Below are positions 1 through 9,493 of a stretch of DNA of 22,942 bases, piece by piece. Numbering within the stretch: position 1 is the stretch's first letter; every line of letters starts with the position of its first letter. The DNA is from Chara braunii (taxonomy: Eukaryota > Streptophyta > Charophyceae > Charales > Characeae), in contig BFEA01001233.1 of assembly GCA_003427395.1 (NCBI GenBank), positions 40,087 to 63,028 on the forward strand, written 5' to 3'. The notes beneath the pieces were generated by a model. The model was not told the origin of the DNA, ran no database searches, and saw only the letters and a list, made by a program, of their open reading frames with translations. The position numbers and the translations under genes are program-made.

Positions 1-110
1 TTTTTTACTTTTTTTGTCGGGGCCAGGGGTGCCGACCCCCGGCCCCCGGGACCCCCGCCGGGGCCCCGGGGCCGGGGCTCGACAACCCTGCCTCTGGCCA
101 GTCGAGGGAT
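1..110. other. T-run and GC-rich low-complexity edge
   Basis: The window opens with a T-rich run, followed by a G/C-rich stretch dominated by runs of C and G up to about position 80. I see no coding signal here. It could be the sequence upstream of the Helitron remnant or simple low-complexity DNA. Confidence 0.5.
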
Positions 111-170
111 GCATCTTCTTCTTCGAAGGAAACGCGTCGTCATTGTTCTCGACCGAGGCAATCCCAAAGT

Positions 171-600
171 ATGTCGGGGAGAGCAGAGCAGTTGCACAAT
201 CCATCCGCTATAGTTCAAAATTCAATGAACAATCGGGAACATAGTGAGCCGGAAAATCAGGATGAGCAAATGAATGATTTGGATGATGATCCACCTGATG
301 ATATGAATGCACTCCCGTCTGTACCCGTGGCAACATCATATGCGGCGGTTGAGAACACCGTGGCTATTGTCGCGGGTGCTAGCACGGTTGAGGCATTCGG
401 CATTGGTGGTCGAGAACCGTGCAAGTATTGTGGTGCTAAGTTGTGGAATCATGAAAAAAAAATGGACAAAAATATGCTGCAGAAAAGGTACGGGACGTTG
501 TCCTCTGTGGGAATGGCCTCGAGAAGGGTCGTCGGAGCATGAGATTTTTCTATTTGGACGTCTCAGACTCTCGACGGGCGATTCGTTCGAAAGAATGTGA
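171..600 (+). pseudogene. Helitron Rep/helicase N-terminal fragment (zinc-finger part)
   Basis: An open frame of 123 codons begins at 171. It has an acidic, Asn/Asp-rich leader and then, near residue 83, the motif CKYCGAKLWNHE. This CxxCGAxxWxxE pattern is typical of the region just upstream of the helitron-like N domain in plant and algal Helitron Rep/helicase proteins. The following Cys-Cys-Lys-Gly and Pro-rich section is only seen after switching to the frame read at 307-600, so at least one frameshift lies near 470-490. Family role: rolling-circle replicative transposition. This copy is broken and incomplete. It continues in the piece at 606-1345. Start choice is uncertain because the window begins close by. 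Confidence 0.65.
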
Positions 601-605
601 GGATA

Positions 606-1345
606 ATCAATAATAGTTTATCTCTCGTATCCTCGCGGTTAAAACAACCGAGCGATGACGTTCAAGGATTCCAGGGCCAACTTCGGGCTCACGGTCCAAT
701 CTAACATCGTGTCGGTGCATTGGTTGTGGGGGAAGGGGGGCGTCCTCAGTTTGCACAACTTTACTTGCACGATCCTCAACATTTGGATGATGCAATTGAT
801 CAAAGAGTGGATTTTTTTAATTTACCTGCACACACGTCTGATGCCGAACTTCAGCAAATGAGACGACTATTAAAAAGGTTCCACTAGTTGCTACGACAGT
901 GTAACAACTACGTGAGGGACTTTATGACTATTGCCGACCTTCCGCCTAGAGCGTTGAATGAAAGGAAGTTGGTCATAAATCCCGATGCCATGCCCGCGGA
1001 GGAACATGCAAGGCGTTATAACCGTTCGTCGAGGCTACATGAGATTTGCGTTCTCATGACGGATGACCTTCTTCCTCGTGAGCTCGAGATTCGTTTACGT
1101 GCCCCTCTTCCAGGTGAGCGGCAAACAGTTGTCGTTCCGGAGTGTTCCTGAGCGCACGACTGTTTGAGGTTTGTTTTACTCTTCTCGGTAGGAATTGATA
1201 GTTGGTCTGTCCAACGTGTCTTGGAAGCTGGATGGCCGCCGAGACTCAGTGCGAAGGAATACTTTGCGTTTCACTTACATGAACGCGATGGTGAAAGACC
1301 TTGCCTCCTTTATGCGGCGCGTCTTTTCCACGAGTTTTGTTGCAT
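606..1345 (+). pseudogene. Helitron helitron-like N domain fragment
   Basis: Three pieces of one Helitron protein follow each other. The first reads HRVGALVVGEGGRPQFAQLY, the family's HRIGSL...P.FAQLYIYD block, from about 705. An in-frame TAA lies at 702-704 and a TAG at 885-887. The second (888-1151) carries a MPAEEHARRYNRSSRLHEI section, matching the ARRYN...EVA block before the Rep domain. The third (about 1210-1340) reads LSAKEYFAFHLHERDGE then AARLFHEF, matching the S.REFYAYRLH...GRLFQQY block. Sequence stops resembling Helitron at about 1340, before the HUH Rep motif and helicase, and changes directly to gypsy RT. Order and spacing are right for the family, so this is a decayed, 3'-truncated copy rather than chance similarity. 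Confidence 0.75.
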
Positions 1346-1346
1346 G

Positions 1347-2572
1347 CTTACCGCGACAAGTGCGAGTTCGTGAGTCAAGAGTTGGAATACTTGGGAGTCT
1401 TGGGCCACTTCGTCACTCCACAAGTCATCCGTCCGTTGTCGGACAAGATTCAAGCCGTCCAAGATTGACCGGAGCCGCGGAACGTCACGGATGTCCGATC
1501 ATTCCTTGGCCTCGCCGGCTACTACCGATGTTTCATCAAGGGGTACTCGAAGATCGCGGCCCACTTAACCAAGCTTCAATGCGAGGACCGGTCGTTTGAC
1601 TTTGGGACGGACGCGCGGGAATCATTCTTAGCCCTCAAGGCCGCATTGCTTTCCGTGGAAGTATTGCGGATATACGACCCGCTATTGCCAACGCGCGTCA
1701 CCACGGATGCATCCGGCTATGGCATTGGTGCCATCCTCGAGCAACATGACGGCGTAGACTGGCACCCGGTCGAATACTTCAGCAAGAAAGTGCTGGCCGT
1801 GCACTCCATCGATGATGCTCGCAAGAAGGAACTTCTCGCCTTCGTCCACGCACTCAAGCGGTGGCGGCACTTCCTCCTCGGTCGATGCCAGTTCCGATGG
1901 GTAACGGACAACAATCCATTGGTCTTCTACAAGTCTCAAGACACTGTCAACAGCACCATCGCCCGTTGGATGGCCTTCATCGACCAATTCGACTTCTTTC
2001 CCGATCACATTCCGGGGAAGTCGAATCGTTTTGCGGATGCCCTTTCGCGGCGTCCGGACCATTGCACCGCGGTCTACTCAACCTTCGAGATCGAGGACGA
2101 CTTGCGGGACAACTTCATCCGCAGCTACCAAACCGACCCCGAGTTTCGCGACAAGTACGCGAATTGTTCCTCTCCTTATCCGGCGCCTTCGCACTATCGG
2201 ATCCAAGAGGGATACTTGCTTCTTCACTCGCGGGGGAAGGATCTCCTTTGTGTGCCGCAAGATTCACATTTGCGCACCCGGCTTCTTGGCGAGTTCCACG
2301 ACGCCCCCGCCACCGGATACTTTGGAGTCAATCGCACGATTGGCCGACTACGCGAGCGCTTTTGGTGGCCCGGTCTCCTTGACGACGTCACGCGCTATTG
2401 CGAGTCATGCGAAGTTTGCCGACGTTGCAAACCTCGCAATCATCGTCCGTATGGCGAACTGTGACCATTACCGGTCCCCTTGCGCCGAAGGGAAGCGATT
2501 GTCATGGACATCACCGGGCCATTCCCCAAGCACAAGACGGGCGTCGACGGGATTCTCACAGTGGTTGACCGC
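1347..2572 (+). pseudogene. pol: Ty3/gypsy pol, 5' part: RT end, RNase H, integrase N-terminus
   Basis: One reading frame runs from about 1347 to 2572. It starts in the RT thumb/connection (KCEFVSQELEYLG; FLGLAGYYRCFIKGYSK), so the YxDD catalytic part of RT is absent. RNase H follows, with TDASGYGIGAIL, the ARKKELLAFVHAL glutamate, WVTDNNPL and FADALSRR, covering its acidic residues. The integrase zinc finger then has HDAPATGYFG and CESCEVC, but the expected second His is Tyr (codon 2318-2320). The first catalytic Asp is in MDITGPFPK. In-frame TGA codons at 1466-1468 (expected Trp) and 2462-2464 (expected Arg) are each one transition from sense. The frame ends at VVDR, where element E is inserted. 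It continues at 17949. Confidence 0.9.
2569..2572. repeat. Target-site duplication CCGC, left side of outer E
   Basis: CCGC here and CCGC at 17945-17948 flank the outer E copy. Removing one copy with the insert joins GTTGACCGC to CTCACCAAG, which restores the integrase frame as VVDR-LTK. The preceding A also fits as a fifth base, but 4 bp agrees with the second insertion. Confidence 0.85.
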
Positions 2573-2616
2573 TGTCGGCACGAATACCCTTACAAGGGTA
2601 TCCGCCCTGTTTTTTG
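2573..2616 (+). repeat. E terminus of type A with 18-bp palindrome
   Basis: After TGTCGGCACGA comes ATACCCTTACAAGGGTAT, an inverted repeat with an 8-bp stem around AC, extended by CG/GC-rich flanks. The same block occurs in reverse at 13545-13587 and again at 21802-21840. The opposite end of the element (type B, TGTCGAGCGC) lacks it, so the two ends are asymmetric. Confidence 0.85.
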
Positions 2617-3428
2617 CAGATGACAGGAACAATGGGTTTGGTCAAAATAAGCCGCGGGAGGCACGGTCGTGTCTGGGATCCGCCCTGGCTAAGTTAGGAA
2701 GTATGTGGGCGCGCAGTTTTAAGGCGCATGTGTGATTTTCCGTTTAAATTTAATTGTGACGCCGACATAATTATCCAGCCTGATTTTGTACGTCGATTAG
2801 ACTAAGGATTAAAAAGATCTGACTTTTGCTTGCCGCGCTCGGTCGGCGGTAGGCTCAGCTTGTGGAAGCGAGCGTGGATGCTTGGGGGGGGAGGCCGCAC
2901 GGCTGGTCGTGAAAAGAGATAAGGGCCCAGGCCGTTCTCACGGACCGGAGTGTTGGGCCATATCGTTTATATGGGGGGCCGCGCGTGCTAGTTGCAGACT
3001 TGGCCTTAGCCCTATTGGTTACGGCATGAGCTTATGATACGAAAGTACGAGGATCGAGGCCAGCGGACAACAGTGCGGGGGCGATGGAGTAGTGAGGAGT
3101 TGAGGGGTTGAGGGTCCTGCGGGACTATCCCCCTGAGTTTTTGTTGGGGGAGTCCGATCGCGGGGCCGCGTCGTAAGGCCGAGGGGCACTAGTGGGTTTC
3201 GCGCCCTGTCCCGCTAACCTCCTGTTTTTCAAAAGCCTTGTTTTAATTTTATTGGTTATTTTATTCCTTTTTCTTCCTGCGTTGAACCATCGGAGGCCGG
3301 TTGCCAGCCCGACGGCCCAACTCAGTGGGTATACCTACGGGCTGAGGTACTACGGGCCTGTGCTCGTATCTAGAAGGGGGGGCCTGTGTGACCTTATCGA
3401 AGTGCCGTGAGGGACTGCCAGGAGTGAC
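2617..3428. other. E subterminal region, type A half, outer copy
   Basis: I see no credible coding region here. The stretch aligns in reverse complement with 12740-13544 of the inner copy. The clearest shared block is 3003-3065 against 13146-13212, with only scattered differences. The outer copy has extra G-rich sequence around 2880-2960 and 3090-3180. Confidence 0.6.
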
Positions 3429-3517
3429 GTCCCTCGTGGCATCCGATAAAATCGGGGTGAGACACAGAAATTTTGCATGGCCCCTGCGCAAGGATGACAC
3501 ACCTGAATCGAGGAAAG
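3429..3517 (+). ncRNA. U6 snRNA-like sequence, copy 1 in outer E
   Basis: This follows spliceosomal U6 from its 5' stem to near the 3' end. It has a GTCCCTCGTGG start (plant U6 GTCCCTTCGG type), then CATCCGATAAAAT, an ACAGA box at 3464-3468, and an intact internal stem-loop region, GCATGGCCCCTGCGCAAGG, followed by ATGACAC. The AGC triad reads TGC. The stretch between the 5' stem and the ACAGA box is disturbed. No T-tract follows. It is probably a non-functional, captured copy. It lies about 860 bp from the element terminus and about 240 bp before a second copy. Confidence 0.8.
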
Positions 3518-3669
3518 GGGGGCCGGGGCACTAGCTGTTAAAGCTGGCCGCATGTGCCAGAAGTGCCCGCCTGAACCCGGCCCCAAAAGGAGGCCAAGTC
3601 CGCGCGAAGGTAGTGGAGTAGAGGGGGCGTGTGGCCTTTGGCGCCACTACGGGGCATTGCCCCGGTCGA

Positions 3670-3772
3670 GTCCTTCGGGGCATCTGTTAAAATTGGAACA
3701 ATACAGAGAAGATTCGCATGGCCCCTGCGCAAGGATGACCCTTATAAATTAGAGAGCGAATTGTTTTTTTTT
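3670..3772 (+). ncRNA. U6 snRNA-like sequence, copy 2 in outer E, with T-tract
   Basis: This is the best U6 match in the window and is near full length. It has GTCCTTCGGGG, CATCTGTTAAAATTGGAACA, the box ATACAGAGA (3701-3709), and the intact GCATGGCCCCTGCGCAAGG internal stem-loop region. It ends in nine T residues (3764-3772), as an RNA polymerase III unit would. The AGC triad is changed to CGC (3715-3717), and the 3' part after GGATGAC has diverged. Just upstream, 3640-3668 contains a small hairpin, CGGGGCATTGCCCCGG, that is kept next to the U6-like sequence of the inner copy. I see no obvious TATA box or plant upstream element. It may be a pseudogene or an element-borne RNA. Confidence 0.85.
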
Positions 3773-5927
3773 GTTTGTTAGCTCTATTTTCGTTCGACCC
3801 GACTTCCGCGCTGTTCGGACCACAGTGCGCTAGCCGCGTGGGTTTCGGCATGAGGCTAACGAAGGGGATGACCGTGGGAGTTGGAGTAGCGGGCGTAGAG
3901 AGAGGTAGAAGACTGAATTTGGTCGTCGAACTGTGGCGGGGGCATGTGAAGAAAGCGGAAGAAGCATAGCAACGGGCAGTGGAGCAACCGAGAGGGGAAG
4001 ACGAATGAACCTGGAGGCATTTGGCGCCAGGTGCGTTCGATGAAGATATGGGGTAGCATGGCGGACGAAGAAGAAAAGTCAATAGTTCGGCCGAGTTTTG
4101 GCTGAATCGAGCGCAGAAAGATTGTAAATAGGGGTTTTGGGAGCGGGTGAATCCGATTCTAAAGTCGGATTTAGCAAAGAGTTAGAACAAAGGGAGCGAA
4201 GAGGAAAAAGAGCTGTGTGGATATGGTGGAGGAATGGAGAGGAAGGGAGGAAAAAACAACGAATCGTGCCCGATGCTCGACGAAAACGGGTGACTGGAGG
4301 ATCAAGTTGGAGGTTTGGTTGATGGGCCAATGATCCGGATCTAACATCAGAATTAGTAAAGGGTTAGTGGTTTGGGGGATAAAGAAAAAACAGACTGCGC
4401 GGAGGTAACAAGGAGGGCGACGAAGCGAGAGTCTAACGCAATCATCTAGCTTGCTCTGTTATGGAATTGAGCGCCGAAGGAAGCTAACTCGAGGTTTCTG
4501 GCCATCGCGGATGCGATGGCATCATCAGGGCTCGCTTTGGGGGTGTAATTTCGGCAGACTAAGTATGGGGTTGCACTCGGGAGAAAGTCTGGAAAGGTGC
4601 CTATGCACCTGGCCTCGCTCTAGGGGAAGGTTCATCCGGATCCTGGCCTATATCTGAGAGGACAGCAGTGGGGCTGGGGACTTACCTGTCGCCAAGTGCA
4701 TTGCTCGACGGGCCGGCGAAAGCAACATCCTTCGATGGAAGCAGCGAGCACGACAGGAAGGGTGAACCTACCCGGGTGTTAGCAGAAGATTCATTCAATT
4801 TTTCTTACTCAGTCGATGTGTCGCCCGCCCACCAAATCATCGGGAGAAGGAGTGAAGGAGTTGGCCGCAAAGGGAAAGGCTTACCTGTAGGTCCGTGCGC
4901 TGTCCGTCCTATCAGTGGCGGCAGGGAGAGGTCAGCCACGTGGTGACGAGTTTGACTGTTGGACGGAGCATAGCTGTGGTCACAGAGGTGGACAGTAAGT
5001 TGGCAAGCTCAGCAGCTAGCCATAGACTACTCTGCCTGGCGAGAGGAGTGGTCTAAGGCCAACAGTTGGGGGTTATCGCTGGCCAGTGGGCTATTCAGCC
5101 CAGCAGAGTAAGAAGTGGCAGGCCACGAGCGGGAGTCTCACGTGGACACTGGTCAAGGGGGCTAGCGCTGTTCCACTAAACCACTGGTGGCCGAGTTATT
5201 GCCTACTAAGAGGTCGCAAAGAGCTGCCGCGTCCAACTTTGACTGCAGAACTACAACAGCGATTGTTGGGCCTACCACGGGCTGCGGCGGTACTTGAATG
5301 ACTGTCTAGCGTCGGGTTACTGCAGACAACAGCTAGCAGCTATTGTATTGCTGTTGGTGCTTGAACGCTGCCAAAGCAACGGCTACTGCGCATTACGACC
5401 TGCTACTGGTGGCCACTGGGTAAAGCTGTTGCGGTCTGTTGCATCGGAACACAGACTATAACAGTTGTTGTTACTGCTGGCAGCCACTGTGGACTGCGAC
5501 TGTGTTGATGGTTGGGCGAGAACGGCCGTTGCTGTTTTTCATGGGGCACGAGCTACTGCAGTTATTGATAGTCACTGATGTATGCTGCTGTTAAGGCCTG
5601 CTGTTGACTACTACGAGCTACGGCACGCAGCTACACGCTGCCGGAGGCTGCCACTGAGCACTGCTGCTGCGGCAGTGGACTGCGTGCGGACTGCTGCTGA
5701 TGGTGACTGCTGCTATTGCCCTTGACCTCCGCTGAGTACTACGGTTGCGTTTAAAGACTAATACAGGCTGCTGTATAGCAGCGGCTGAGCTGAAGAGAGG
5801 TGATCGGGTTCTACAAATAGAGAGGTAGTTGTTGCGTTTTGGGAGGCCGATGGGGACCTACTTTGGCGATTTGACTGCAAACCTGGTTAAGTTGTCACTT
5901 TGGCTGCCATTGCGGGGCCCTCAGGCA
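3773..5927. other. E type A half, repeat-rich non-coding stretch, outer copy
   Basis: No convincing gene. The 4130-4380 part has two imperfect copies of a unit containing a small hairpin (AATCCGA then TCGGATT around 4148-4170) and 'GTTAG'. From about 5180 to 5780 the sequence is a degenerate CTG/CTACTG-rich stretch. The short open frames here are not shared with the inner copy and look incidental. Its counterpart in the inner copy (9980-12540) is shorter, strongly diverged and interrupted by an assembly gap. Confidence 0.5.
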
Positions 5928-5933
5928 CATCAA

Positions 5934-6117
5934 GGAATCAAGGCCCTCTCCTGCGAGTCTGAGAGCACCCTCCTTGGATCTGAGAGTCTAAAACCTTTTC
6001 TTTCTATCTTTCTAACTCTAAGTCTAGTCTACTGGTTCTGCGAGGAAGGCGGCAGGCGGGATTGCAACCCGTAGGACCACGCCAAGGCTCTGTGGGAAGT
6101 CCGCCCACCGATTGCGG
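5934..6117 (+). pseudogene. Conserved E open frame, outer copy, 5' piece
   Basis: This is the counterpart of the frame at 9743-9979. It reads GIKALSCESESTLLGSESLK, then loses one base near 5990. It resumes in the shifted frame as RRQAGLQPVGP followed by GSVGSPPTDC. It is cut at codon GG|G by the inner E insertion and continues at 13592. Function is unknown. Confidence 0.5.
6114..6117. repeat. Target-site duplication GCGG, left side of inner E
   Basis: GCGG occurs here and at 13588-13591. Joining 6117 to 13592 gives a sequence that matches the uninterrupted inner copy around 9780-9800 almost base for base. The insertion and the 4-bp duplication are therefore well supported. Confidence 0.9.
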
Positions 6118-7845
6118 TGTCGAGCGCATCAGTCCGGCACCGCACGGGCGGCGCGGGACCCTCCCGGCCGCGTCACGCAGGAGTTGGATAAAATCCTTCG
6201 CCGCAAATTATACATATGGAGCTTCTGCAAGCCGCTCCGGCCGAGTGCGCCAGCCATACCTCTCGCGAGCCCCTACGACAGGATAGGGCCTATGCGAGGC
6301 ACGACTTACCTCCACCTTACGAGAGCTGTCACCTCCCTTCGGGGGGCGTATCCCCGCCGAGCTACCAGTCCACAGTACGAAAACTACTCGGTTGCAATCG
6401 CAGAGGTGGACCAGCCGAGGGCGTTTCTCGTTCGCTGTAGCATAAGGGGTACGCGCGGTAATACGCCTATCGGGCCCACACGTGAACCGACATCTTGGGG
6501 GCTTGAAATCCCAAGCGCGGCTCGTCGTCGGTCGACTAGGATGCATCCCACGTACCACACGCACACCACTTTACGAATACAAAAATAAAACGCACACACG
6601 CACACACACACATCGAACAACGCGACAACACTCCTAGTCCCTTCAGTAGTCGTCCCATAACTTCGACGCGAAAATCAGATAGGCGTCGCGCGCGAGACTC
6701 GGTATAAAACCGCGTGGACGTAGGGCTAAGTCATATCGACTCGCAATGCAAGCGTACGCAAGCAGTCGCAATGATAGCGTACTATGTAGTGCCCATAATC
6801 AAGCGGTCCCTCGTGGATCCGGGTACCGCTTATGACACTCAAGTGTAAGACTCGAAGTGTCGTGAGGGTCTGATCCCTCATGACATTGCACGGCTGAAAG
6901 AATAGTCGTGTAGCCGCCGCGAGACCTCCGGCCTTTGGTCTGAGCGTCTCGGCAGGCAAAGCAAATAGGCTCTGCACGGGGGCAGATTACTTCCCTGCAG
7001 AGTCTAGGGCTTGGGATGTCTTGGACAAGGACCTTGAATCCCGGCCCAGGACCAACGTCCGACTATAAAAATCTTCTAAAAAGCAAAGGTAAAAATGGAA
7101 TCCCCATTTTCTCTCGGGACGCAATCTGGTTAACCCTTATGCACAATCACAGTGGCCTCTCAAACACTCAGGGCACTTATAAATACATACAGGTTAATTT
7201 TATGGGACGATCACTTCTCACAGTCACAGTGGGGCTCCTCTCAACCATATGTGTACGTAATCGCAGGCAGTCACATCCAGAGTACGAACCACAAACGCAC
7301 TTGCACTCACATCAAAGATTCATCCAGAAGTCCACGCACTACACAGAGTCAACTTCAACCATTCCTTGCACTCATACCCCTTGCTTTAGCCATACAAGCC
7401 TCACTCTTGCAACTCTTAAATAAATACTCAGTACTTTTGTTGGATGGCCATTCAATAAAGTCCGGGTGAAAACACAACAAAACAATTCAATCACAAGGCT
7501 AAAACCTTAAGGTTGAGTGACAGGAGTGAATTGGAGTTGAATCGTAAACCGACGAATCGGCAAGCGACCTGTTATCACAGAAGATGATCCTCAAGGGATC
7601 AAGCTGAATCTAGTCATGAACTTGAACCAAACGATCAAGAGGACCTGTAACACGTGACATGTCAATGCCCTAGGCGAAACCTATAAGTCCATGGAGAATA
7701 ACCCCCATATCGCGATCTTACCCAAATCACCCTAGTTAACTATGTCTAAGCCTACCTCTAAGTAATATGGTAAAATCTTCCCTTAGTCAAAGTGAACTTA
7801 TCTAATCTCCACCTGTCGAAACATAATCGATTTTTTTTAAACTAA
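6118..7845. other. E type B half, terminus-proximal region, inner copy
   Basis: The first 650 bases align closely with the reverse complement of 17300-17944. Open frames on both strands are similar between copies (for example a VDRRRxALG stretch), but they shift frame relative to each other, so coding is not supported. A CA-rich microsatellite lies at 6592-6612. A TATAAAA at about 6704 is a possible but unproven promoter element. 6800-7060 corresponds to a stretch present twice in the outer copy. 7420-7845 matches 15700-16090 in reverse. Confidence 0.55.
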
Positions 7846-8512
7846 AAAAATTTCGGCAGCGCTTCCCGTAGGAAGAGTGCCTTTCCAGAATTTATATAAG
7901 TCCGGATATGAAAACATAAATAATTTATAACTCTGGAAAGTCAAATTTATGTCCAACTTCCTGAAATAGCAGAAATTTTGGCGGCACTCCCTTTAAAAAG
8001 GGAGACTTCCCAGATTTATACTAAGTCAGATATGGAAGCAGAAATAATTCATAACTCTAGAAGGTCAAATTTATGTCTAACTTCCTGAAATAGCATAAAT
8101 TTGGGCATCACTCCCTTTAAAAAAGGAAGACTTCCCTGATTTATACTAAGTCAGATATGAACTCGAAAGACAGCTCGAGCTCAATTTTAGACAGAATTTA
8201 ACTAACTCCTTAATTTTGTAGAAATTTCGGCAGCACTTCCTCTAGAAAAGTGCTATTCCAAAATTTGTACAAGGCTAAGTCCAGAATTTGAAAGAAACTT
8301 TGACTTCCCAAAGTTCAATTGTGTCCAACTCCCTGAATTAGCAAAAATTTGGGCAGCACTCCCTTTAGAAAGGGAGACTTTCCAGATTTTAACTAAGTCA
8401 GATAAGAGAAAAGACAAAGTTGAACTTTTGACAAGTCAAAATTCAACTAACTCCTTGGATTTGTAGAAATTTCGGCAGCGCTTCCCGTAGGAAAAGTAGC
8501 TTGCCAAGATTT
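7846..8512 (+). repeat. Array of six 124-bp repeats each with a hairpin, inner copy
   Basis: Six units start near 7846, 7973, 8097, 8222, 8345 and 8467, spaced 122-127 bp. Each has AAATTTCGGCAGC or a close form, a short stem-loop, then TTCCAGATTTATA or similar and AAGTCAGATA. The stem differs by unit: CTCCCTT/AAGGGAG in units 2 and 5, AGCACTT/AAGTGCT in unit 4, GCTTCC/GGAAG in unit 1. The loop region stays short. The array also occurs, inverted, in the outer copy (15125-15667). No protein is encoded. Confidence 0.85.
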
Positions 8513-8601
8513 ATACAAAGCCAAGTGTAAGAAAAGATCTCAGAAAATGCAAAAATTGACCTAAGTAAAAAAAATTATTATAGAAAATGCACGAATTGAC
8601 A

Positions 8602-8636
8602 CTAACTCCTATGACTCTAGCACGTGGCGAGCAACT
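8602..8636 (+). promoter_or_regulatory. Highly conserved 35-bp block with G-box core, inner copy
   Basis: This block differs from the reverse complement of 15001-15035 at one base of 35, although neighbouring DNA is much more diverged. It contains CACGTGGC, the core of plant G-box/ABRE sites for bZIP or bHLH factors. It lies between the two hairpin arrays in both copies. A regulatory role is inference. Confidence 0.5.
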
Positions 8637-8807
8637 AAAGCAACTACCTATAATACTGAAACCCAAACAAACTAGCCATCTCACTCAGTCACATGCAAAC
8701 CAAACCACGAATGTAAGTACTCTCACCATCCCAAGTTCATTCCATATGGATAGTTTATGAATCTTTTAAGTCCTTGAACCCTTATTTCCCTCTCACATAA
8801 GACATAG

Positions 8808-9493
8808 AGCTGGATCATTCGCCATGGAAACAATGCCCAGCTTGCCTTTCAGATATAGACGAATAGGTTGCACAACTACTTCTCTTTTCTTTTGGGTATA
8901 TGACTAGGCCATTCGCCATGGAAACAATGCCTAGCCGCCCTGAGCCGTTTAATATCCAAAATTTAGTATTTCTCTGACTTTGTTTTCAAAAAGGGGAGCA
9001 AATACGGGCAGGGGACTGAACCATTCGCCATGGAAACAATGTTCAACTTGCCCATACTATTTTCATTTATACTTCGTATTTTTCCCTTTCTCTTCTTGAT
9101 GATATGACTTAACGCTGGACCATTCATCATGGAAACAATGCCCAGCTGCTAGTTCACATGCAAATATATATGAAGTATTTTCCCTTTATACTCAGTTTAA
9201 CTTACGTGCGTGGTTTTTCAGGCTAAACCATTCACCATGGAAACAATGCTTAGCCTTAGACCAGAAATCCTCCCTCAGAATAAACACGAACTTAAACTCC
9301 TTCAATCAGGCAAAACCCCAGAGTTAACTAGAGCAACCAGGCCATTCATCATGGAAACAATGCCTTGTTCCCCAGAAAACAACTAAATAAACACAACAAC
9401 CAGGCCATTCACCATGAAAACAATGCCTGGTCTTTCAGAAAACAGTCAAATAAACACAACCCTGAGTCATTCACCATGGAAACAATGCTCAGG
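8808..9493 (+). repeat. Array of eight covarying hairpins, inner copy
   Basis: Eight hairpins share CATT-CRYCATGGAAAC-AATG, where CATT pairs with AATG (unit 7 has CATGAAAAC). Outer stems differ but stay paired: AGCTGG/CCAGCT (8808/8837), CTAGG/CCTAG (8904/8930), TGAA/TTCA (9017/9042), GCTGG/CCAGC (9114/9142), AGGCTAA/TTAGCCT (9220/9250), AGG/CCT (9339/9363), ACCAGG/CCTGGT (9399/9426), CCTGAG/CTCAGG (9461/9488). Loop centres are 62-114 bp apart, and the DNA between units is mostly unrelated. The changes on both arms argue for selection on pairing, or for a copying mechanism that regenerates palindromes. Confidence 0.85.

Noticed and set aside
5180-5780. A coding CTG/Gln-type repeat
   Set aside because: The trinucleotide pattern is irregular, and stops break the frames after about 70 codons.
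6208-6564. A 118-codon minus-strand frame near the B terminus, partly similar to 17496-17678
   Set aside because: The two copies keep similarity in different frames after an indel, so it is explained by DNA homology rather than coding.
8808-9493. A CRISPR-like pattern of repeats and spacers
   Set aside because: The spacing varies from 62 to 114 bp, the stems differ between units, there are no cas genes, and the context is a eukaryotic transposon.
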